Assembly: GCF_018613315.1 (NCBI RefSeq)
Contig: NZ_JAGGQL010000012.1
Span: 35,386-99,385 of the forward strand
DNA length: 64,000 nt
Direction of reading: 5' to 3'
Source: Bacillus sp. ISL-37
GTDB lineage: Bacteria; Bacillota; Bacilli; Bacillales; Cytobacillaceae
The notes beneath the pieces are model-generated. The model worked only from the letters and a program-made list of their open reading frames with translations, did not search any database and had not been told where the DNA came from. Below are positions 57,784-64,000 of the stretch, one piece after another. Both the position numbers and the translations under genes were made by a program. The stretch's first letter is position 1. Every line of letters begins with the position of its first letter.

Positions 57784-57990
57784 ATGGCAAACAACAACAG
57801 CTCAAATCAACTTCTAGTACCTGGAGTATCACAAGCTCTTGACCAAATGAAGTACGAAATCGCTTCTGAATTTGGTGTACAGCTAGGCGGAGAAACTACT
57901 TCTCGCGCTAACGGTTCTGTAGGTGGAGAGATCACTAAGCGTTTGGTTCAAATGGCTGAACAACAACTTGGTGGCGGATTCTCTCGCTAA
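57784..57990 (+). CDS. sspA: Alpha/beta-type small acid-soluble spore protein
   Basis: 68 residues, starting [15 protein letters not shown] and containing the germination-protease site YEIASEFGV and the C-terminal [21 protein letters not shown], all diagnostic of alpha/beta SASPs. These coat and protect DNA in dormant spores and are degraded on germination. Start at 57784 with AAGGAGGTGA; the longer frame is spurious. Its presence shows the organism sporulates or descends from a spore former. Located after thiI as in B. subtilis. Confidence 0.96.
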   Translation: MANNNSSNQLLVPGVSQALDQMKYEIASEFGVQLGGETTSRANGSVGGEITKRLVQMAEQQLGGGFSR

Positions 57991-58014
57991 TTAAAAATTA
58001 ATAATATGGCTACA

Positions 58015-58046
58015 AGGAGCGGGGCAGATGCCCCGCTCTTTTTTTG
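58015..58046 (+). terminator. Terminator after sspA
   Basis: GAGCGGGGC / GCCCCGCTC stem and T-run. Confidence 0.95.
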
Positions 58047-58190
58047 CAGGAAAAATTATTATATCAAAAAAGTGTTATCATATAATTTTAAATTTTTAAA
58101 TAATTTTGTATAATAGGAATTGGGGATAAAGAAGGCAAGTAGTCGCATAAGCGAAACTGGCCTTAACAAAATATTATGAGGGGGAAGAGT

Positions 58191-59771
58191 ATGAACAGAG
58201 AACAATTGATTGCGCCACAAAAGTATAATCTTGTATCAGAGATGGAGCGTTTCGCTCAGGATCAGGAAAGAAAAGCAATAATCTGGGAAAATGAAACAGG
58301 CAGCACAAAAGAGATTACATACCGTGAACTACTAAATAATGCGAATAGGATTGGAAACGTTTTCTCGGAACATGGCTTGCAGCAGGGGGATGTCGTATTG
58401 GTCGTCGTACCGAGATTGATTGAGGCCTATCAGGTTTATATTGCATCCTTAAAAATGGGGTTAGTTGTGATCCCTAGTTCAGAAATGCTAAGAACGAAAG
58501 ATTTTCAATACCGAATCAACCATGGCGACGTAAAAGCGATTGTCAGCTATGCTCCTTTTACCAATGAATTCACGGGGATCGAGGAAGCGAATGACCTCCC
58601 TAAATTCGTTATTGGAGACGAAAAGGAAGGATGGATCCATCTGGATGCCGAAATGAAATCTGCTTCGGACGACCTTCAGCTGGCTGATACAGAACGCGAT
58701 GACATGGCATTCCTTAGCTACACCTCCGGAACGACTGGCAATCCAAAAGGGGTCGTCCATACACATGGATGGGCATATGCCCACCTTCGTACAGCAGCGA
58801 CGAACTGGCTTGGCATCGAGGACGGTGACACTGTCTGGGCCACTGCAGGTCCTGGCTGGCAAAAGTGGATCTGGAGCCCGTTTTTATCCGTTATGGGAAC
58901 CGGCGCAACCGGCCTGGTTTACCAGGGTAAATTCGAGCCGCAAAAGTATTTATCACTTTTACAAAAATACAATGTGAACGTCCTTTGCTGCACACCTACG
59001 GAATACCGTCTGATGGCGAAGGTAGAAAACTTAAATGATTTTAACCTGCCAGGGCTTCACAGTGCGGTTTCTGCTGGAGAACCGCTTAATCGTGAAGTAA
59101 TTGATACATTTAAAAAGCATTTCAATGTCGAGGTGCGCGACGGTTATGGACAGACAGAAAACACATTGCTTGTCGGCGTGACAAAAGGCATGGAATTGAG
59201 ACCGGGATCGATGGGCAAGCCAACGCCTGGAAACAGAGTCGAGATCATCAATGAAAATGGTGAGCCTTGTGCCCCAGGAGAAGTTGGGGACATTGCTGTC
59301 CATGTTGAAACACCTGCGTTATTCAAAAACTATTACAAGGATCCAGAGCGGACAGCGATGCAGTTCCGTGGCGATTATTACGTAACAGGGGACAAAGCGA
59401 GCAAAGATGAAGAAGGCTACTTCTGGTTTGAGGGGCGCGGCGATGACATCATCATCAGCTCCGGCTATACAATCGGGCCTTTTGAAGTTGAGGATGCACT
59501 GGTAAAACATCCTTATGTAAGTGAATGTGCTGTAGTCGCATCACCGGATGAAATCCGCGGTCATATCGTCAAAGCATTTGTTGTCCTGCGTGATGGCGTA
59601 AGCCCTGAACAGGAAAACCTTGTGGCTGAGCTGCAGCAGCATGTGAAGGAATTAACGGCTCCATATAAGTATCCAAGAAAGATTGAGTTTCTGGAAGAAC
59701 TTCCAAAAACAACATCTGGTAAAATCCGCCGCATCGAACTAAGGAAAAAGGAATTGGAAGGGGCAAAATAA
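58191..59771 (+). CDS. ytcI: YtcI, acyl-CoA synthetase (AMP-forming)
   Basis: 526 residues, ANL superfamily. The P-loop SYTSGTTGNPKGVVH, the A5 motif YGQTE and the C-terminal hinge and catalytic lysine PKTTSGKIRR are present. It activates a carboxylic acid as acyl-AMP and transfers it to CoA; medium-chain or propionyl-type substrates are possible, and it is distinct from AcsA in the same window. The start at 58191 follows GAGGGGG; the in-frame ATG at 58176 is too close to that site. Confidence 0.9.
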   Translation: MNREQLIAPQKYNLVSEMERFAQDQERKAIIWENETGSTKEITYRELLNNANRIGNVFSEHGLQQGDVVLVVVPRLIEAYQVYIASLKMGLVVIPSSEMLRTKDFQYRINHGDVKAIVSYAPFTNEFTGIEEANDLPKFVIGDEKEGWIHLDAEMKSASDDLQLADTERDDMAFLSYTSGTTGNPKGVVHTHGWAYAHLRTAATNWLGIEDGDTVWATAGPGWQKWIWSPFLSVMGTGATGLVYQGKFEPQKYLSLLQKYNVNVLCCTPTEYRLMAKVENLNDFNLPGLHSAVSAGEPLNREVIDTFKKHFNVEVRDGYGQTENTLLVGVTKGMELRPGSMGKPTPGNRVEIINENGEPCAPGEVGDIAVHVETPALFKNYYKDPERTAMQFRGDYYVTGDKASKDEEGYFWFEGRGDDIIISSGYTIGPFEVEDALVKHPYVSECAVVASPDEIRGHIVKAFVVLRDGVSPEQENLVAELQQHVKELTAPYKYPRKIEFLEELPKTTSGKIRRIELRKKELEGAK

Positions 59772-59775
59772 AAGT

Positions 59776-59809
59776 TTAACAAAAGGCAGGCCGCTGGGTC
59801 TGCTTTTTG
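59776..59809 (+). terminator. Terminator after ytcI
   Basis: GCAGGCC / GGGTCTGC-type stem with G-U pairs followed by TTTTT. Confidence 0.65.
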
Positions 59810-59914
59810 TATTTAATTTAACCCCTGATTTTTCAGTGAAGTACACAGCAAAAAGCAGTGGATGCGTTGAGGTTGAAAACTTGGGTATATTTAATTTAGA
59901 AGGGGTGATTATTT

Positions 59915-60235
59915 ATGAAAATCGAAATTAGAGATGCTGCATTGGAGGAGTTAAGTAAGGTCCAATTCGGCGAAAGTGAAGGAATAAGAATTTTAGCAGA
60001 GTTTGTTGGGACATGTTCGATCGCAACGGACATTCAACTGCAAATTGAAGAAAAGCAGGCAGATGATGAAGTGATTACAGAAAGCGGTGTTAACTTTTTC
60101 GTACCAGAAAAATCGCTGGAATCCCTACCAAGTAAAATATTCTTGGATTTTAAGCCAGGTTTCGGCTATAAAATATCCTCTGCCGAAGAGACATTTGGCT
60201 ATAACTTCAAGTTAAAACCACGAAATGAAAAATAA
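59915..60235 (+). CDS. HesB/IscA-like protein lacking the cysteine triad
   Basis: 106 residues with the general HesB/YadR/YfhF-type beta-fold. Only one cysteine (GTCSIA) is present, whereas A-type Fe-S carriers use three, so a classic IscA role is unlikely. A short GYKISSAEETFGYNF segment ends the domain. The ribosome binding site is AGAAGGGGTG. I do not recall it at this position in B. subtilis. Function unknown. Confidence 0.72.
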   Translation: MKIEIRDAALEELSKVQFGESEGIRILAEFVGTCSIATDIQLQIEEKQADDEVITESGVNFFVPEKSLESLPSKIFLDFKPGFGYKISSAEETFGYNFKLKPRNEK

Positions 60236-60259
60236 CCCGGTCAGGGTTATTTTTCTTTA
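60231..60259 (+). terminator. Terminator after the HesB-like gene
   Basis: AATAACCC / GGGTTATT followed by TTTC. Confidence 0.75.
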
Positions 60260-60379
60260 TTACATTAAACATTGTGCATTAATTGTCTATTATTAGTCTT
60301 AAAAAAAGATTGTCAGTCCGCAGCGTTCCCCTTTATAATGATATTATTTCGAGTCTAGAAAGATTAGGGGGCTGTTCGG

Positions 60380-61288
60380 ATGGATAAAAGGACCGAACAA
60401 CAAGCTGGTGTCCTATACGCAGCTTTTTCTTATATATTGTGGGGATTCCTTCCTGTTTATTGGAAGCTTTTAGATCATGTAAATGCTGATGAAATCCTGG
60501 CTAATCGTGTATTCTGGTCGTTTTTCTTCATCGCCCTTATTCTGGTCCTTAATAAGAAATGGAGACTTTTCACAGGGACATTGCTCGGGCTGGCCCAAAA
60601 CAAAAAGCAATTAGCCGCCCTCGCTGTGGCATCAATGCTAATCAGTATTAACTGGTTCATGTATATCTGGGCTGTGAATTCAGACCAGATGATCGAAGCA
60701 AGCCTTGGCTATTATATCAACCCGCTCGTAAGTGTCCTTCTTGGGATGGTATTCCTGAAGGAACGTCTTTCCATGCTGCAATATGTGTCGTTTGCGCTCG
60801 CAGCAATCGGTGTATTGATCATGACGATTTCCTACGGACAATTTCCGTGGATTGCTCTATCACTCGCAATTTCCTTTGGCCTGTACGGATTGGCGAAGAA
60901 ATTGATCAAGGTAGATTCTGCTGTAGGCCTTGCGCTCGAAACACTGGTCGTTATGCCGCTCGCAGCCATCTACATTGGCTACCTCCTAAACCAGGGAACG
61001 AACTCACTGTTTGCTGGTTCATTGTCGACTACGCTGCTGCTGGCAGGCGCAGGGGCAGCTACGGCAGTTCCACTGCTCTTTTTTGCTAAGGGAGCGCAAA
61101 GAATTCCGCTGGCAACACTTGGGATACTGCAATATATTGCACCGACATTGACACTGATCCTTGGAGTTTTCGTCTATCACGAAACATTCTCGACAATCCA
61201 CCTGCTTGCCTTCACCTTTATCTGGTCAGCATTGATCCTTTACTCTTTATCAAGGACAAAGCTGGCATCAGCGTTGACAGTTAAGTGA
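60380..61288 (+). CDS. rarD: RarD/EamA family membrane transporter
   Basis: 302 residues with ten hydrophobic segments in two EamA halves, the layout of RarD permeases. LWGFLPVYWKLLDHV is the RarD first-helix signature. The substrate is unknown; E. coli RarD was named from chloramphenicol sensitivity, which does not define its transport role. The ribosome binding site is AGGGGG. It is convergent with nadK. Confidence 0.87.
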   Translation: MDKRTEQQAGVLYAAFSYILWGFLPVYWKLLDHVNADEILANRVFWSFFFIALILVLNKKWRLFTGTLLGLAQNKKQLAALAVASMLISINWFMYIWAVNSDQMIEASLGYYINPLVSVLLGMVFLKERLSMLQYVSFALAAIGVLIMTISYGQFPWIALSLAISFGLYGLAKKLIKVDSAVGLALETLVVMPLAAIYIGYLLNQGTNSLFAGSLSTTLLLAGAGAATAVPLLFFAKGAQRIPLATLGILQYIAPTLTLILGVFVYHETFSTIHLLAFTFIWSALILYSLSRTKLASALTVK

Positions 61289-61315
61289 AAAAAAGAAAAA
61301 GGAATGCCGATGTAA

Positions 61316-61351
61316 AAGAAGAGAGCTGCGGATTTTCCACAGCTCTTTTCA
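61316..61351. terminator. Bidirectional terminator, rarD / nadK
   Basis: AAGAGAGCTGCGG / CCACAGCTCTTTT imperfect stem with A and T runs on both sides. Confidence 0.8.
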
Positions 61352-61352
61352 A

Positions 61353-62153
61353 TTATAAGAATGTCCTCTTCACTTTTTCCCAGAAAGAGTTGTCCTTCAG
61401 TTTGACAGTCTTGATAATTTTGTTACTCAATTGTATATCGAATTTTTCAACATGCTGGATGCTCAGGGCTTCGTTATCCATTCCCATGATAGGATAATCA
61501 TTGCCATCCTGGGCAACCTTGAAGGTAAGCTTCCGGTCTCCACTCAGGATGAAGGATGAGCCGAGTGTACGGTAATCATTGTTGTTCACTGAAGCTAGCT
61601 CGCTCACCTGCATGCAAGGCAGCAGCGGGTCGACAACTGCTCCGTTGACCGACTTGTTATACGCTGTGCTTCCAGTAGGAGTAGCAACGATCATCCCATC
61701 TCCACGGAAGGTTTCAAAATGCTTGTCGTCAATATAAACATCCATGACAAAAGCTTTAATGATCGCTGAACGAACGCTGAATTCATTCAAGCAGCCAAAT
61801 GTTGTATCACCATCGATTGTTACCTCGATCGTCGGATAACGTCTGACTTCGATTTGTGAATTTGTGATTGCTTCAATCATTTTATCTGTATCCTCGAGAT
61901 GGAAATCGCAATACATATTCAGGGAGCCAGTAACTGAAATACCGGCATATAGGCAATCATCCCGGAAACCGGTCTTTCTGACAGCCTGCAGGAAGGTACC
62001 GTCATCACCAATGCTTACGATAATATTTGCTGTGCGATAGTCGGACACGATATTGAAATCATAACGGCGAGCCAGCTCATAAAGAGGCTCAACTTTTTCC
62101 AACATAGTTGTGTCGGGTGTATGGTGAAAATAAATATTACGGCGATCTGGCAT
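61353..62153 (-). CDS. ytdI: NAD kinase (PpnKB/YtdI type)
   Basis: 266 residues. The nucleotide-binding GDDGT lies at 49-53, followed by LNEFSV and the metal-binding GDGMIVATPTGSTAYN loop of NAD kinases. It phosphorylates NAD to NADP. This is the second, YtdI-like isozyme by position and length. The start at 62153 follows GGAGG; the longer frame to 62171 includes it. Divergent from sppA. Confidence 0.92.
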   Translation of the reverse strand: MPDRRNIYFHHTPDTTMLEKVEPLYELARRYDFNIVSDYRTANIIVSIGDDGTFLQAVRKTGFRDDCLYAGISVTGSLNMYCDFHLEDTDKMIEAITNSQIEVRRYPTIEVTIDGDTTFGCLNEFSVRSAIIKAFVMDVYIDDKHFETFRGDGMIVATPTGSTAYNKSVNGAVVDPLLPCMQVSELASVNNNDYRTLGSSFILSGDRKLTFKVAQDGNDYPIMGMDNEALSIQHVEKFDIQLSNKIIKTVKLKDNSFWEKVKRTFL

Positions 62154-62296
62154 ATAAATTCCTCCAAACATTTCGTATTTCTTCCATAATTTTACCCACT
62201 TTTGAAATCTTTTGCTAAAATAAATGTTATTGACATCAGTTTATCATTTTTTCATAAGGTTTTGAAAGTACGAGAAACTTACAAGGGGGCTTCAAG

Positions 62297-63307
62297 ATGA
62301 ATGGTAAAAGATGGGCGGCATTAGGGATAGCCGCCGGATTATTCATTGCGTCAACAGTTATAAATCTTCTGTCTACAGTGGCATTTAGTGACGCGGAAAA
62401 TGCTTTTACGGATATGTTTGCCGTAACGGATGAAATGTTCGCTGAAGAAATAATCGAAGAAGGTGACATGCTGAGCAAGATAGCGGTATTGTCCATCAAT
62501 GGGGTAATCCAGGATACAGGGGATGCTGAATCATTCTTTGAAAGTCCGCTCTATAATCATAAAGCGTTCATGGAACAGCTTGATTATGTTAAAGAAGCAA
62601 AGGATGTTAAGGCGATCATCCTGCAAGTGAACTCGCCTGGTGGCGGTGTCGTGGAAAGTGCGCAAATCCATGACAAGATCAAGGAAATCCAGAAGGAAAC
62701 GAAAAAGCCGATTTATGTTTCGATGGGGTCGATGGCCGCTTCTGGAGGTTATTATGTGTCTGCGCCTGCTGATAAAATTTTTGCCAGCCCTGAAACGCTT
62801 ACCGGGTCGCTTGGTGTCATCATGCAGGGAGTTAATTATGCTGGCCTTGCCGAAAAGTATGGCGTTGAATTCACGACAATCAAAAGTGGCCCATACAAGG
62901 ATATCATGAGTCCATCAAGACCGATGACAGAGGATGAGCGCGAGATCCTCCAATCGATGATCGATAACTCATATGAAGGATTCGTAAAAGTCATTTCTGA
63001 AGGGCGCGATATGTCTGTTGCACGTGTCAAGGAAATAGCGGATGGCAGGATATACGACGGACGTCAGGCAAAGCAGCTGAAGTTAATCGATGGATTTGGT
63101 TATCTTGAGGATGTCATCGAGAATGTTAGGAAGGACGAAAAGCTCGGCGATGCTACTGTCGTAAAGTACACAGAAAGCATGGGGTTTGGCTCGTTCTTCA
63201 GCATGGGAGCACAAAAGATCATGGGGAAAGACGCAGAAATGGCAGGCTTAATGAAGTTATTATCCCAGCCTAATTCTCCACGCCTGATGTATTTATATGC
63301 GGAATAA
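62297..63307 (+). CDS. sppA: Signal peptide peptidase SppA (YteI)
   Basis: 336 residues. An N-terminal helix (about 7-30) anchors it with the catalytic domain outside. The Ser/Lys dyad is S149 (GSMAASGGYY) and K201 (SGPYKDIMSP), each two residues past the B. subtilis S147/K199. It degrades leftover signal peptides and, in Bacillus, helps resist lantibiotics and is inhibited by the C-terminal region of other proteins. The ribosome binding site is AAGGGGG. It is followed 13 bases later by yteJ, probably in one operon. Confidence 0.94.
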   Translation: MNGKRWAALGIAAGLFIASTVINLLSTVAFSDAENAFTDMFAVTDEMFAEEIIEEGDMLSKIAVLSINGVIQDTGDAESFFESPLYNHKAFMEQLDYVKEAKDVKAIILQVNSPGGGVVESAQIHDKIKEIQKETKKPIYVSMGSMAASGGYYVSAPADKIFASPETLTGSLGVIMQGVNYAGLAEKYGVEFTTIKSGPYKDIMSPSRPMTEDEREILQSMIDNSYEGFVKVISEGRDMSVARVKEIADGRIYDGRQAKQLKLIDGFGYLEDVIENVRKDEKLGDATVVKYTESMGFGSFFSMGAQKIMGKDAEMAGLMKLLSQPNSPRLMYLYAE

Positions 63308-63320
63308 GGAGGGATAAAAT

Positions 63321-63959
63321 ATGAATTCGGATGATTATAAAGATCGGGACAATGTACCCTCTCAATCTGAACCGAAAGAAGTCATGGATGAGCCTCGAAT
63401 CTCTGATGACACGGCGCGTTTGCAGAATGAAGCGGAACATCCAGTACCTCAGTCTGAATCTAGAACTATACAATTACAACAAGGAAACCCACAACCTGAG
63501 GTTTATGAACATGACAAGGCTGGACCCGAGAATCAAATATACGCCGGCCTCTATGCCGGTTTCTGGACACGTTTTTGGGCGTATTTGCTTGACTTGATTG
63601 TAATTGGGAGCATCAACCGAATGATCATCAATCCTGTGTTTCGGGCACTGGATGTACCGTTAATTGAGGATGGGATCCTTTCACCGATGGCCATCGCGAC
63701 AGCTGTCGTTTTCTATTTATATTTTGTGTTAATGACAAAGTACTTCGGCCAGACCCTCGGAAAAATGGTCTTTGGCTTGAAAGTGGTGGAGATGGACGGC
63801 AAGGGCCTAACCTGGGGAACCGTTATTTTCCGCGAGTGGATCGGCCGCTTCATTTCAGCGACCATCATTGTTTTATATTTGGTCGTTGCTTTTACAAAAA
63901 AGAAACAGGGGTTGCATGACCTGTTTGCCGATACAACCGTTATATATGAACCACGTTAG
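63321..63959 (+). CDS. yteJ: YteJ, RDD-family membrane protein
   Basis: 212 residues. An acidic, Gln/Pro-rich N-terminal cytoplasmic region (about 1-75) precedes the RDD domain (GFWTRFWAYLLDLIVIG ... GQTLGKMVFGLKVV), with about three to four hydrophobic segments. Adjacent to sppA as in B. subtilis, where YteJ is reported to act with SppA (SppI) as an inhibitor. The ribosome binding site is AAGGAGG. A short hairpin follows. Confidence 0.9.
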   Translation: MNSDDYKDRDNVPSQSEPKEVMDEPRISDDTARLQNEAEHPVPQSESRTIQLQQGNPQPEVYEHDKAGPENQIYAGLYAGFWTRFWAYLLDLIVIGSINRMIINPVFRALDVPLIEDGILSPMAIATAVVFYLYFVLMTKYFGQTLGKMVFGLKVVEMDGKGLTWGTVIFREWIGRFISATIIVLYLVVAFTKKKQGLHDLFADTTVIYEPR

Positions 63960-63960
63960 A

Positions 63961-63984
63961 ATGAACCTGCTGCTGCAGGTTCAG
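63961..63984 (+). terminator. Short hairpin after yteJ
   Basis: AACCTGC / GCAGGTT stem; no T-run is visible, so terminator function is uncertain. Confidence 0.4.
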
Positions 63985-64000
63985 GCTGTCGAGAAACTCT

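Overview
The window is a chromosomal segment of a low-GC, endospore-forming Bacillaceae (Bacillus/Mesobacillus/Cytobacillus-like; genus is inference). Evidence: an alpha/beta-type small acid-soluble spore protein gene, EzrA, RefZ, CcpA, the AcuABC/AcsA acetate system, a tyrosine T-box, strong AGGAGG-type ribosome binding sites, and gene order that follows the Bacillus subtilis yt- region almost gene for gene (recalled synteny, not a search). There are no rRNA or tRNA genes, no prophage, no insertion sequence with a transposase and no CRISPR array. All genes read as intact; only the first (ytfP) is cut by the window edge.

Layout. 1-9.1 kb: ytfP (partial), the lipid II flippase murJ/ytgP, a small Gly-rich coiled-coil protein, an RsuA-type pseudouridine synthase, ytzE, the pepV-dat pair (dipeptide breakdown and D-amino acid transamination), a long-form speD, and the cysteine-synthase-like ytkP. 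9.3-15.4 kb: ytlP, ytlQ, ytlR, pullulanase amyX, ytmP and ytzH. 15.5-22.2 kb: trmB, ytnP lactonase, ytzB, ytoP, a DUF84 NTPase, a lipoprotein, ytpP and ytpQ. 22.5-31.8 kb: the DNA translocase sftA, a short nicotinate phosphoribosyltransferase, murC, an M29 aminopeptidase, and the stress genes ytxG, ytxH and ytxJ. 32-41.8 kb: an FtsA-like ATPase with an unusual C-terminal half, aroA, ccpA, and the divergent acuABC/acsA pair. 41.8-49.8 kb: a bifunctional penicillin-binding protein, T-box-controlled tyrS, autoregulated rpsD and the GGDEF protein ytrP. 49.9-64 kb: megL with a perfect cre site, ytsP, refZ, hisJ, ezrA, nifZ-thiI, sspA, ytcI, a HesB-like protein, rarD, nadK, sppA and yteJ.

Functional links. 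CcpA is encoded here, and at least two good cre operators lie in the window (acuA/acsA region and megL), so local carbon-catabolite control is likely. AcuA (acetyltransferase) and AcuC (deacetylase) control AcsA through a lysine that falls at residue 549 in this AcsA. NifZ supplies persulfide sulfur to ThiI, which here lacks a rhodanese domain, for 4-thiouridine in tRNA. MurJ, MurC, the PBP, EzrA, RefZ and SftA are all cell-wall or division functions.

The most unusual content is non-coding. Six intergenic tandem arrays have either ~20-21 bp or 52-53 bp periods (about two and five turns of B-DNA), and a seventh, shorter one has a 24-bp period. The arrays fall into sequence families that recur at distant sites with the same spacing (arrays at 19.7 and 29.9 kb; arrays at 37.0 and 46.6 kb). 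Separately, a GC-rich 130-190 bp element occurs three times around ytpP-ytpQ and sftA-murC. No gene in the window explains the arrays.
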